Assembly: GCA_029721435.1 (NCBI GenBank)
Contig: CM056582.1
Location: forward strand, 35,298,611-35,362,610
Direction of reading: 5' to 3'
Source: Gymnothorax reevesii
Lineage: Eukaryota > Chordata > Actinopteri > Anguilliformes > Muraenidae
Length of the DNA stretch: 64,000 bases
In this document: positions 22,355 to 33,301 of the stretch, piece by piece
Layout of the letters: every line of letters starts with the position of its first letter
Position numbering within the stretch: position 1 is the stretch's first letter
The notes under the pieces: generated by a model
What the model saw: only the letters and a program-made list of their open reading frames with translations
Databases searched by the model: none
What the model was told of the DNA's origin: nothing
Translations under genes and position numbers: made by a program

Positions 22355-24295
22355 GACACAGCCAACTTTCTTAATTCACCCATCCACCCTCCGTCAGTGC
22401 ACGGCACGGGCGATCAATTCTTATGAAATTGAAAAAGAATTTTGATTTCGTTCCTAAATAAACAGGAATGTGATTTTTCTGCCAATTCGCGGAATTCCAC
22501 TTTTTTATCTTCAAAATAAAAAAATTAAAAAAAAACTGATTTTTCAGTCATGAAAATCCGATTTCGTATCTACAGCAATGGACTTTTAGCATTTCCGTAA
22601 CTGAATTGATCTTATGCCTGATGCATTCTACAGAACTTTAGTTTTCAAATTAGCCAGCTAAGGCACACTGGCCAAATGTCATGCTGTGTGGGCAGGGGCT
22701 GCGGCGGCAAGTTTCAACACTGCGGAAAAATGTGGCATTCACATTCCTGTTCAGTAGTAAGCAATTATTCTATCAACGCGCTCTAAAGAAAGTCACTTGT
22801 AGAATTGAAGTCATTGTTCATTAAGTTAATCAGTTTCACGTGCATTACGGTGAATTTCCCTACTAGGAACCAAGCGGCAACCTGCGAGGCTGAAAAGTGA
22901 AGCAAATACGGAAGTGCCAAAAGCTGCAGTTCCTCTAATGGCCACTTGAGGCTGACTGCAGAAACGAGTCGATCCACATTGACCCCCATGTTAAAAAGAT
23001 CAATTTCGCAGCAAAATTAAACATTTTTACAGCCTGGTTCAAATTACTGTTTTTGGTCTCTATGGCTAATTTTCCCCTCCGTAAAAGTTGTGGGGGGAGT
23101 GAATCTTTTGCAATTTTTTGTAACTCTACTATTTAGAGGCTTAAATTTCGGCATAATTAAGGGAGTGGCCACTTTGAGTGACAGAACCTTGAATCACACA
23201 GTCTCTGGGCAGGAGTCGTCTTATCCGGTTATGTTGTGGCTAGGTTAGAGCACAGGCCTATACAGCCCCGGGTTTAGAGTCGGAACGCCAAGCCCTGCCG
23301 CTAACCACGGGCCTAGCCTGGCTGTCTGAGAGAGAGGGGTTACTACAGCTCAGCTAGCCTAGCCGTTAATGCTTTGCCTTTTCTAGTCGCCTAGGCTCAC
23401 TCAAGTCACGGAACTTAATCCATCGGCCACGTTTTCTGGAGATTTTTATTGAAATATCATGATGATAATTTCTTGCTGTGTGTTTAGGGGTTTGTGGTCT
23501 ATATTCTAAGATGATGAAATTCTAATATTATTTCTCATAAAATTATATGTCAGCACCAAGTAACGTTAGTTCGTTCTCTAGCCAACTACCAGAGAATGAA
23601 TACAGTAACCCCCCCCCCCCCCGGCTTGTTTTTGCCCAAGATGTCCAACTGTGCCAGCGAGAGTGTTCGCCTGCCAGTTATTACACAGGCATGCAGCGAA
23701 GTAATAGCGAAACAGAAAAATGTTTGAATTTAGGGTTAACATATTTTTGAACAAAAGCTGTCAGTCAGGGGTTGGAAAACCATCAAGGCTTCCCAAACAG
23801 GTTACCAACGTAACTGGCTGGTCAGCTACAACATTAAAACTGGCATAGCATGCTTCCAAATGACAGGGCTCCTTAGCTGATTCCCCAGAGAATTTGGAAG
23901 GCTTGAATGTACAATCAGTTGATTCACACGGCAGTATCTTAAAGAACTGCAATTGCCACCAATGGATTGGTTCAATTTTCAGTGCGATTACTGAACGGTA
24001 TCATTGTAAATAGAAAGGCTAGCTATATAGCTAATTTAGCATATCCCACATTATCCAGCAAGCTCGCTAGCTGTCGCTAAAAGTGTTTCTACATGAAGTC
24101 CATCATCCACAAACTAACTAACCACATTGACGCAACCAACAAGCCAGATGGCAACGACAAAGTGCTACTACCCAGCCACGTTCGGCAATATTAGCTGTCG
24201 CTAGGAGTAAAGGCTTTTCCCCCAAAACAGCATCAGTTTTACGATGCGATTAAAAAAAGTTGCGCGTCGTAGTGGTATCGCTAGCTAATATAAAG

Positions 24296-24509
24296 CAGTA
24301 TTCCCCAACCTTCTCCTGTAGGCCCACCTGTCCTGCTTGTTTTAGATCTCTCCCTGCTCCAGCACAGGTGATTCAAATGATCAGGCTGTCATCAATCAGC
24401 TTTAGGGGGTGCTTAACGAGCTGATCATTTGAATCACCTGTGCTGAAGCAGTGAGAAATCTATAGCATGCAGGACAGGTGGGCCTCCAGGAGAGGATTGG
24501 GGAACACTG
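24296..24509. mobile_element. Palindromic hAT-type MITE with 8-bp target duplication
   Basis: The 214-bp element starts CAGTATTCCCCAACC and ends GGATTGGGGAACACTG. Its two arms pair nearly along the whole length (AGGCCCACCTGTCCTGC, GTGATTCAAATGATCAG), leaving a loop of about 40 bp. It is flanked on both sides by ATATAAAG (24288-24295 and 24510-24517). An 8-bp duplication with CAG...CTG ends is the hAT signature. It has no coding capacity and depends on a hAT transposase in trans. Confidence 0.93.
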
Positions 24510-24879
24510 ATATAAAGGACAGAGATAAGCTGGGCAGCTGATGAAGTAACCATGGAGCCTAGGAGCCAGACTCCCAACTGTCTTAGAATCGATGAGCCCA
24601 GGCATGCTGGCTACAGTGACCAATTAATTCAGCAATCGCCGAAGTCAAAATGTGGGGTGATAATACTTGTGATCGGAATGTGTGAGTGTGGCAGGAAAAT
24701 AAACATCTGTCAGGTTTGTCAGTGAGGTTACGTAATGCAATGTTATCGTTTGGCTGGCTGGAGTATGGAAGCAGAAGCTAGCTTGGTAGCTGCGAGCGAA
24801 GGGTGTGTTTCAGTAAACGAGCTCCATTCGGCCTGCCCACTGGGCCCGCCTTTTTGCCCATTTTCGGATTACCCGGGAG

Positions 24880-24990
24880 GTAGGTGGAGTCAATCAAGTG
24901 CCAAGATGGCGACCAAATTTGCTTCAAAATTGGTATTCAGAAACCTATGGGTGATGTCACGGAGGCTACGTCCATATTTTATACAGTCAA
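24880..24990 (+). repeat. Dispersed fish repeat segment ('tttatacagtcaatg' type)
   Basis: GTCAATCAAGTGCCAAGATG through CGTCCATATTTTATACAGTC resembles a repeat end seen widely in fish sequence. The frames crossing it are incidental. Family unknown. Confidence 0.4.
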
Positions 24991-26659
24991 TGCTAAGGAC
25001 GCGGAAATTGATTATGACTCAGGAATTCTCAGGCTTGTCTTTACTGAGGGATTGACAGCAATGGAATTGCAAAAAGACGTTTCAAATGGTCTCATTTCAT
25101 TTAAGCGATCATGAAAAACGCATGCATTGTTTCCAATCACTGAGTAAACAGAAGCATGAGAAGTCATAATCGCTTTCCATGTTACTTGCGGTGACCGTCC
25201 ACCTTTACACAAGTGAAACTGATACTTCAGTGGACAAGGATTTATCTCATTAATAAGCGTTCTAGAAGGTGCGGGATAGGGTGATTTGGATAGCTCCCCA
25301 AGCACACTATCCAAATCAGCTTCATGGCAGCACACAGACTCCACACTTGTCGGCATTGCGGAGCAGTGACCGCATGTACACCATGAGGTGTTGCTGACCC
25401 GCTCCTCGCTGCCATCTCCGTCCGGAGCCGCTGCAGCTCCCTAATCCTCCGCAAAAATGGGTCTCTCAATCCTCCTCCTCGTCACTGGCTCAAATGCGTT
25501 AGCCATTAGGTTAGATGACAGAAAAATTACCTTTTCTGCCTCGTCCTCTGACATTTTTCCTCCCTCTACAACTCGTGAAAACTCTATACTCAAACCAACC
25601 GAACCACCAACAAACCACTCCGATGATGTAGGCAGTGACGGAAAATAAAGATGGTAGAGAGTACGCCCCAAAACGTATCATAAATGCATTTAAAAAGTTG
25701 ATTTTCTTTAAAATGGCAAATTTTTAAAAATGTTTTATTTTGGTAGTATGTTTTAAATATATACACATATCCTATGTTGGTGTCTATTCTGTTGTTTCAT
25801 GACCTCTTTAAAGAAACACCAGTAATTATCAACTTTCTCAAATGCATTGACATATTTATTATTTGGAGACTTGTCATTGATGTCATGTTTGAGATCTGTG
25901 CTGGGGCATGGTTAGCGATCACACGACATGTGTATCGTGCTTGAGACCACCTCTTCTAAGTGTACTAGTGTATCATACCCAGGTACGATCAAACCGAACT
26001 TTAGGAATCAAGTGTACTTGGGTACAGTATGGGCTGCCTTGTGTGAGTAGGCCCTTAGTGAGGTCAGCCGCCCTTGTAGTCAAAGGACTGGGGGCCACTT
26101 ATAATCCATGAGTAAGCAGCTGGCCAGCTGTGGGGCCCCCTGAAAGCACCCTCACAGAGTCAGAGGTGTAATCAGAGGGCCCTTCAAAAGTGCACCCCCC
26201 TCCTCCCTAGGGCCCCCTGGTAGGGGCTCATAGTCAGAGGGCCCTCTAAAAGAGGACCGCCACCCCATATCCATTTTCATGAGGGGCCCTATAGCAGGGC
26301 TGGCGGCCCTGGTAGTCAGAGGGCCTACTGAAAGCACACCTCCCCCCCCAAGGGCCCTTGGTAGCCAAATGTCAGAGGGCCCCCCTCCCTCCCTGTTTTC
26401 ATTAGAGGGTCAGGGGCTCCGGTAGTCAGAGGATCCTAGAGAATGGAGGCCCTCTGAAATAAAAATGTATTGTTGGTAGGCATCGCTGTTTTGGGCTACG
26501 TGCCCCCCAGGGCCCCTGGGCGCTGGCCCCGGTGGCCCGGTCAGTAATCCGTCCCTCAGGCCATGTTGAGCATTTAAAAATTCTCCTGGGGGGGTCTGCG
26601 TCCACGCACGTGCAGCTCATAGGGAACATGAAAAAGCCGTCTTTTCACATGATTTGGAC

Positions 26660-26975
26660 TCTTTATACACTGACCAAAATCATGTCGGAAGACAGATCCC
26701 CTGATGGTGGGAAAGATGTTACAGTATTTCAGAACAGGAAAGTTATTGGCCTGTATTTAGCAAAGAAAACCATGAATGGCAAAAACAAGTAAGAGGAGTC
26801 ATTTTCACAAACAAATTTGCCACCAAAAAGTCCTGACCTTAAACACATTTAAAGTTATTGGGATGTGCTCAAGAAAGACCACCGAGTGGTTCAACCATTA
26901 TGTCGAGAAGACAATGTCTCGGCCAAAAATTATGGCATCTCTGATCAAAAATAAATGTTCTGGCACAGGGCCGTA
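26660..26975 (+). pseudogene. Tc1-like transposase C-terminal remnant
   Basis: Frames give MSEDRSPDGGKDVTVFQNRKVIG and, after shifts, a PKSPDLKHI-like segment and YWDVLKKDHRVVQPLCRED. The usual catalytic Glu of PIENLW is not recognisable. It aligns closely with the minus-strand remnant at 56690-56936. Stops at 26790 and 26850 and frame changes make it non-functional. Confidence 0.7.
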
Positions 26976-29820
26976 ACCAGGATTTTTCAAATACCGAGGT
27001 CCAATAATGCATGCTTATCCTGGAATTATTTACGGGATCTTGCTACAACAACGTTCTGAAAGCTGCATTATTCGTTCACTTTCGGTAGAAAACTGGCAGA
27101 TGCGTATAAAGTACTGGAAAAAATACAGTACATAACTGAAAATTACTTTGGTAAAAAATGAAGTCACCCATAAGAAAATTACTTGACCAAATGTCCTTAA
27201 GTAGCTCACAATAAATGTTCTTAAGTACCGAAAGTATTATGTGAAAAGAATTAACTTAAGCATCAAAAGTGCAAGTACAAAGTATTTTTTATAGTACGCA
27301 TGGAAATAAGCAAAGCGACCACTGTTTGTTCTCTCCTTGTGCTATTTAATTGATTTTCAGATGAATGAGAGGTTCACTATTCAAAAACACACAGGCGGTC
27401 TCTCCGGTTGGAAATTTTCAATAACTGATCCTGTTGTGCCATCTAATAATAGAATATTGTATACACCGTTGTTCTTTTCGAACACGTCAAATCCAGATGA
27501 TCTTTAAATGAAATAAATTCATGTTTTAATTTAAAAAGAGTAACTAAGTTGCTAGTGTCAAAGTAACCAAGTGAATAAGTGTAGTAGAGCGAAAGTAAAA
27601 GTCCCTGTTTAAAAAAAAAACAAAAAAAACTTGAATATCCTCAAAAAAACGAATTATGTAGGGGAGATATGGTATGAAAGTTACATTTTTCACATGGACG
27701 TCATTTTAAAAGATAACGTTACAGACCGAAAAAGATTTCGTAGCGATTAACTACTTTCGTGTGTTCTGTCAATATCAGGTGTTAAAACATCACGATGTAT
27801 ATTGACTTTGGCATAGTTGACGTCGAACGGAAGTTGCGGGTTGCTTCTTTCGACCCATCCAGCCGGGATGAAAGTAATGCACGGGTAGGGCAAAAGTAAC
27901 GTGATCAAATTTACTGGAATTTTTTACATTTATGTCATTAAAACAAGCAAAAACAGCCAGACATTTGTTTTAAACATTTTAATTGGCTTCAAATGTTCCA
28001 AAAGTGAAAGTGAACATGTTTAATGCGCAAGGTCTATTTATAAAAACTATGAAATTACTCTTCACAGTTGTGACAGATATCATGAGGGGCACCCTCAGTG
28101 CATGCCTCATGGGACCACAGCAGACAAAAGATACACCGCACCCACACTTCTCTAGCATAGATGAGGAAAATGTCTCCCAAAAAACAAGACACTCATCACC
28201 TTTGCCCTGAAAAACTGTGGTTGCAGTGTGTCCACTAAGCCTCGTTTTCTTTAGGAGTTTTGAAGAGGACTGTTTTCTCTGGCCCCTCTGCCGACTCTCC
28301 TCCTCCAAAGCAGCTTTCACCGGGGTGTTGGTCTGTATTGCTGTTGACCAGCAACATTCAATGAGATTATAGTCAGAATCAGCTTGTTTTTATACAAGCA
28401 AGAGAATCAAGATGAGTTAAAAATGACACGATGCTCACCTCTTTCTGCCTCTCCTTTTATTTTCTTTCCTCGAGCCAGCCTTTGGATATGGGTGAACCTT
28501 TTCTAGGCTGAACCTCCGTACTGGCATGCCACTTGATGTTCCTGGAACCAATAGCATACCTGGATAGATGTTATGGAAAAAAAATGCTTGGCAAGGCTCA
28601 ACATGCACATTTAAAGACACACACAGACACAAACTCTCACCATCTACAGGACTGGCTGACTCAAAGGGATGCAGCTCTAATGGGCTCGGGCTAGGTTGGT
28701 GTCTCAAGGGAGCAGGGGCTGGCGATGGAGCTGGTGATGGAGCTGGCGCTGGTGATGAAGGGGGCGCTGGTGATGGAGCTGGTGCTGGCGCTGGTGTAGG
28801 ACGGTCGATCACAAAAGCTGGAACAAAGTCTGCCTCACTGAAAATATCTGGATTCAAGGGCCAGATACTGGTACACTCGAACCAAGACAAAATGCTGCTC
28901 GGTGTCGCAGCTTGAGGCAGAGCTTTAGCCACAAGACTTGGGATTTTGTAGATGGTCAAAGTTCTTCCAGGATTCATTTGCATCCAATTGTCTGCTGCAC
29001 TGTTAATGTAGTGCTTCAGAGGGCCAAAAACGCTTCGGTCTAGCGGCTGAGGACGGTGGGAGCAGTGGGGTGGAAAAGACAGGAGTACAATTTCCCTGTG
29101 ACTTGCAAAAGTCAATAGCTACAATAGAGAGGTGTGATGCATGATTGTCTAAGAATAGCAGCAACTTTGACTCCGGGGTCACGCGGGTGTGTCTTGCGAA
29201 AATGCTGTAAAAAGGCCAAAAAATCTGTCTCCTCCATCCACCCCGATCCATTGGCAGAACCAGTGCAGCCAGGGGGACCATCCCGGATGAAGTTCTCCTG
29301 GAACTTCTTCCTTGGGAAGATAAAGTAAGGGGGAACAAAGTTGCCTTGTCACCAATGTCCCTCTTTCCCTGGAGGTCACAGCACCAACCTGGCTTGGCCC
29401 TGGGTGGCAATGACTTTGTCTGGCACTTGAACTGTTGTGGTACCTGAAATAATGAGTGAAATGAATTAGTGCTGGTGCAAATCACTGTTGCTTTTAAATT
29501 TATCTAAATATAAATTTTTTCCTGTTTCATCCATGTTCCAGATGTCATTTGCCTCAAAATTATAGCGGGTGAGGACAGTCTTTTGGTTGTTAAAAACGCG
29601 GTCACATTTGTCTTGTTGAAGCCGGTGGAACGGGACATGCTGGTGGCTTGAGGTTGACGGATGGATAGGGTTTTGTTGCGCTTGAGGAAGGAGGTGAGCT
29701 AATCCTTCCCTGCCATCTGGTTTTTCTTCCATGAACATGGAGTTTTGAGGCCAATATTTTCGGCCAGCTCATATGCAAACTTTCACACCTAAAAAAGCAT
29801 CAAAAAAGAGGTTAATATAC

Positions 29821-29927
29821 CCAGATAGCAAACACCTCCACTCCGGATCTGCCTCGGATCTGCCCCGGCTCCAGCTGATCCGGCTCAGAGCCGGGGCAGA
29901 TCCGGAGCGGAGGTGCTTGCTGTATGG
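29821..29927. mobile_element. Hairpin MITE inside a pogo intron
   Basis: The arms CACCTCCACTCCGGATCTGCC and GGCAGATCCGGAGCGGAGGTG (29888-29920) pair almost perfectly, with outer bases AGATAGCAAA and TTGCTGTATGG also complementary in part. The ~107-bp palindrome lies between the LSPKEVR exon and the AYELAENIG exon, so it does not interrupt coding sequence. 'CCAGATAGCA' type ends occur in abundant fish repeats. Confidence 0.68.
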
Positions 29928-30159
29928 CGGTAGTTGTGTAGCTCTGTCTGCGGTGTAACCCGCACTTCTTTAGGACTCAGGCTGCTCTCTTTATACATGC
30001 CTGCAGTCTCTTCTCCTGTTCTTCTGTGAAGACTTTGTTGTGAGGCCTGAACCCCGGGGCCCTGGTTTGCTGCCCTCTTGCCTCTGCCCTCCTCTTGCAG
30101 TACCTGAACAGTGTGATATGACAAATGCCATGCAAAGAATCTTCCCAAAGCAATCTATT

Positions 30160-30535
30160 TTCGACCAGAACCAAAGTCGCATTCAAAAAGCTGTGTGGGA
30201 CATACAAAAGACAAGGGATATCTTAAAGAAAACTGCACTGACACAACCTCCAGACTGTATGGGGTTGGGAAACATCTTGTGTTTAAAAAGCTGCTTAGTG
30301 ATTCAGAATTCAGAAAACAAGCAGAAATCTTTTTGGCTGGCCCAGATATGCAACATGATAAAATTATTGAGGCTGGGGAGAAGGCAATAGTCTCCCTGTA
30401 CAATGGAGGATAAGATGACAGCCTAGACAAACTTAGATGCCAGTGATTCAAAGAAAAAGTTGTCAGGTGTTCAAAAGAGATTCAGGCACAGGTTTTGCCA
30501 CTCATGTCAGGTGCTGCAAAGTACCTTATACTATC
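30160..30535 (+). pseudogene. Fragment of an uncharacterised protein with a TDTTSRLYGVGK motif
   Basis: The plus frame from 30195 reads CTDTTSRLYGVGKHLVFKKL, then SEFRKQAEIFLAGPDMQHD and IIEAGEKAIVSLYNGG before a stop at 30411. It resumes with DDSLDKLRCQ and LPLMSGAAKY to about 30535. I recognise the GCDTTSRLYGIGK...AGEKALVSLYGG pattern from uncharacterised multicopy proteins of fish and cnidarians, whose function I do not know. The GxDTxxxxxGxGKxxAxKKL spacing recalls the helix-hairpin-helix of XPG/FEN1-type nucleases; that link is inference. The fragment sits in opposite orientation within the 5' part of the pogo gene and interrupts it. Confidence 0.55.
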
Positions 30536-31431
30536 GCCTCTTCCGACATCAAAAAAGGCCCTTGCGTAAACCTCGGGGTCAATCGTTCCTCTCTGGGTAG
30601 TTCTGACCCTAACTCTTGGCATTTTCTGTCGGTAAAACATAACACACATTTTTATTGAGCTTTTAAACACAAAATGCGGCTGCATTAGCAGAGAGGGACG
30701 AATGTAACTGTTGCTACTTCAGTCCCGATGGTGACTCCTGACATTTGAACAAGGATTACTTCCTAAGTGGAAAAATTCTGACATTTCAAACTTCACCATA
30801 TGTTACGGAACTAAATCACCTATCATTTCATCATAAATACGACACATGGAGCAATAAAGAGTAAAGACAATCTTTAAATCAAAAAAGTTTAGCATTCATC
30901 TGAATTTACTCACCGCTGTGGAAAACAGTCTTCTCTGTCTTGTGCCACGAGGAAGACTGGACGCCTCAAGAATGTTCTCGGGTCTGGAGAGGGGCGCGAG
31001 CTGCACGCGCTGACCTAGTATGACGCATTGAAGTGCGGATGGCTGTGAGTAAATCGCCGAGTTACTTTCGCACTGGAGTTCCCCTACTGTAATTAAGTAC
31101 ATGTACTTCGTTACTACGCACCTTTGAAAACGGGAGTATCATGCATTTAAAACGCATGATGACGTGATAGCCAACACTGCACTTGCACTCTCTCTCTCTC
31201 ACTCACACACATACACACGATTTACTGAATAAACGGGCACAGTGAGGGGAAAAATAGGTGGGGGGAAACAAAAATATAGGGACAATTAACCGAGGTCCGG
31301 ACCTCGGTGTCCTCAGCGATGGTTACGGCTGTGTTCTGGCATTGCATACAGTTGTCAAAACTATGACAAGATGAATATGCACTGTAATCAAAGTTATATA
31401 TTTGAGTGTACGACCTTTTTTTGGCCAGACA

Positions 31432-32277
31432 GTGCTATTCTTCACAATTACCAACCATTCAAAGTCAGTTTCAACTTTCCATAATGTCACACGCGTGCGT
31501 CAAAGTTCAAAATCATTGCGTGCGTCTGCTGGGCAAGTAACGCAAAAACATGCCTTTTTAAAATCCGCTATAGCTCTGCAAAATGGACGGAGACCCCCAA
31601 TTATTTACATATTCTGAGAACTTGTAGACATGAATCTATGAAAAAGAAATGTAGCTTTTTAATGGTATGATGTCATCAGATTGGCATTTGAACTTAAATG
31701 ATTCGATTTTCAATTTTACGTTATATTTTTATATTTTATTGAGGCTATCTCGCTTATTACTGAGTAATTTTCTCGTGGATTTTGACTTGTTGAAGCTGAG
31801 ACAATTTTCATCCAGAAAATAACATTTTTGGATGTTGGAATCATGGCCATATTACAACTGCGAAATGTGATTTGGGAATCCCATTTTCTGTTTGCGTGTT
31901 ATCTCTAGGGGAAATATTTTAGTAGGCCTATTTTTTTGAAAGCCCATCTGTGTGTCAAGGCGCGCTATTATGACAAAAATGCATATAATTAATCTCTGGC
32001 ATGAATAAACTAAATTTGAATGCGGCTACTTATATGCGCGCGTACGCGTACTTCCGTGCATCAGAGCAAACATTAAAAATTAAAAGTCTACTGAAAATGT
32101 ACTCAGGAAATTTTCTTCTACTTTTTATTAGTTATCAGAAACGTCATTTACGAGTTCCCGAAATATTTTCAAGATCATCACGTTACTATGATATCATCTT
32201 GGTGCCATTTGGTGAAGATCAACTCATGGTCATGTCTTCATAATGGAAAATCATTTCTTATTCATATCTGGCATGAA
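31432..32277. other. No gene recognised; core of the large inverted-repeat element
   Basis: AT-rich noncoding sequence between the Tc1 end and the first solo LTR. It is one of the few parts of 19101-35709 not explained by a later insertion. Confidence 0.45.
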
Positions 32278-32282
32278 TAAAG

Positions 32283-33301
32283 TGTTGTGTTCCGGGGTTC
32301 TGGCCTTTGGCCAGAACAGTATTATTCATGGTTTTAACAGTTTCATGTATCAAGATTCCATAGTTCATAGTTTCATAGTTCATAGTTCATGTCACAGTTT
32401 TTGCATTTCATGTTTCACATTCCATGTTTTTACTTTTCCATGTTTTTGTTTTTGCCAGGTCTGCCATGCCACTCCACCGCTTGTCTGCGTTCCGCCCCAT
32501 GCCTTCGTTGTTGCACTTTTCAGAGCTCTGGTTGGCTTTGGTATTTCCCCTTCCTTCTGTGCTGTGCTGATTCAGGGCTCTCTAAGCTTAATTGGCAATT
32601 AACTGTTTTTAAGTTACTAACATTTACTAACACTCACTGGGTTGGTGTAATTCTTAGATAGGCACATTACTAATACTACTAATTTAGACAGGGAGTTTAT
32701 TGTCATGATTCCTGCTTTGCTATTTCAAGATCTTGCTGTGCTTTTCTGTTCTTAACATTCATGCTTGCTTCCAAGCTGCATACTTAATTGGTACTTAAGC
32801 TGAGCACGCTCATTCTCTTAATGAGCAGGTCATGTCATCCAATCTCTGTCCATGTCTTGATCTTGCCATGCCTCTTGTTTCTCTCTCTCCAGGTGTTACC
32901 CCTCATGTCATGATTTTTCAAGCCTTTATCTGGATGCGGTGGAAGTTGGCTGGTAGACAGTGTCTCGCGTCTCGTTGCATGTGCAAGTTTAGCCAAGCTA
33001 TTGTTATCATAGTTCCCTAGCATTTCTAGTTTCAAGTCTTGTCCTAGCCTCTTGTTTTGTGTATATATATATATAGAGTCTTGTTATTTATTTTCCTTGG
33101 TCTCTTGCCTGGAGTTTCCAGTGCCTTTTGTTTTTTGTCGTTTTGCATTCTTTGTTTATAGCTCTGTGCAGCATACTTTAGTTTGTCTTTTGCAACCCTT
33201 TGGGCCAAGTTTTTCGTTGGCCCTCGTGCCTGTTTTGTTTTTGGTTTAATAAATCCTCATTCCCATCTCCCCGCATCTGGTGTCTACCTGATTCCTTATC
33301 A
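32283..33301 (+). mobile_element. Solo LTR, family B, 5-bp target duplication TAAAG
   Basis: The 1019-bp unit starts TGTTGTGTTCCGGGG and ends CTGATTCCTTATCA, flanked by TAAAG at 32278-32282 and 33302-33306. A TTTAATAAATCC polyadenylation signal lies near 33247, and a TATATATATATAG run near 33063 may be a promoter. No internal retroelement sequence is attached, so it is the product of LTR-LTR recombination. It is about 1 kb long, like the copy at 34509. Confidence 0.92.

Larger units (their letters stand above)
19773..26557 (-). mobile_element. hAT-superfamily element (ZMYM-like group), heavily interrupted
   Basis: Left terminus CAGGGACGGATTATGGGTCG and right terminus, on the other strand, GAGGGACGGATTACTGACCG form an inverted pair, followed on both sides by GGGCCCC/GGGC-rich sequence. 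Such CAGGGACGGATTA ends are familiar from fish hAT elements that code for ZMYM-like transposases, and a fragment of such a transposase lies inside. The flanking octamers do not match, so the ends may come from different events or the flanks have changed. A Tc1-like fragment, a small inverted repeat and an 8-bp-duplicated MITE are nested inside. The GGGCCC-rich stretch 26120-26530 is part of the right subterminal region. Confidence 0.62.
28055..30622 (-). pseudogene. Pogo-like transposase gene with introns (DDE_1, C-terminal zinc motif)
   Basis: The gene starts MPRVRVRTTQRG (ATG at 30622). The Psq/CENP-B DNA-binding part follows after an interruption (TLFRYCKRR, KVFTEEQEKRLQACIKRAA, LSPKEVR; about 30110-29950). 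Next come AYELAENIGLKTP (29775), WNMDETG with the first catalytic Asp (29530), LLLFLDNHASHLS with the second (29145) and PLDRSVFGPLKHYINSAADNW with the third (29040). FECTSIWPLNPDIFSEADF precedes a long Ala-Pro-Ser repeat (28815-28700). The final exon gives WVRC..C...W-S-H-E-A-C...C-H-N-C-E-E and TAA at 28055-28057, a PHD-like zinc cluster. Probable introns: donor GTGAGC at about 28437 with acceptor ...ACAG near 28335; acceptor TTTCAG near 29437; acceptor TTTTTTAG near 29787. Frameshifts in the catalytic part and the last exon make it inactive. The family is a known group of multi-exon fish/cnidarian pogo-like genes. Confidence 0.83.
27657..31089 (-). mobile_element. Pogo/Tigger-like DNA transposon
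   Basis: The left end TGTAGGGGAGATATGGTATG followed by AAAGTTAC is inverted relative to the right end, which reads CAGTAGGGGAACTCCAGTGC then GAAAGTAAC on the other strand. TA lies outside each end (27655-27656, 31090-31091), the duplication of the Tc1/mariner-pogo group. The minus-strand transposase gene fills the middle. At 3.4 kb it includes a foreign hairpin element and a plus-strand coding fragment. Confidence 0.82.
26966..31333. mobile_element. hAT-type non-autonomous element with 8-bp target duplication, carrying a pogo insertion
   Basis: The left end CAGGGCCGTAACCAGGATTT...ACCGAGGTCC pairs with the right end, which reads on the other strand CACAGCCGTAACCATCGCTG...ACCGAGGTCC. TTCTGGCA flanks it at 26958-26965 and 31334-31341. 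Removing the element restores the Tc1 sequence seen in the other copy of that family. Without the pogo insertion its own length is about 0.9 kb, with no coding region, so it must have moved using a hAT transposase from elsewhere. Confidence 0.87.
26563..31431 (+). mobile_element. Tc1-like element (CACTGCCTGGCCAAAAAA-type ends), split by a 4.4-kb insertion
   Basis: The 3' terminus at 31409-31431 reads CCTTTTTTTGGCCAGACAGTG, the reverse of the CACTGCCTGGCC end at 45641. The transposase 3' part occupies about 26660-26957 and continues after the insertion at 31342. The left boundary is unclear because it merges with hAT sequence. The same family occurs in reverse orientation at 45641-57060, and comparison of the two copies shows exactly where the insertion lies. 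Confidence 0.75.

Noticed and set aside
24735..25114. Host exon candidates around 24.7-25.1 kb
   Set aside because: Two overlapping frames share a dispersed fish repeat (TTTATACAGTC type); no splice sites or domain.
19773..26557. Exact hAT target duplication for this element
   Set aside because: The octamers ATTTCAAG and AGGCCATG flanking the ends do not match, so I did not claim a duplication.
28568..28915. Plus-strand Gly/Ala-rich protein
   Set aside because: It is the antisense of the Ala-Pro-Ser repeat in the pogo-like transposase; the minus-strand reading has the domain evidence.
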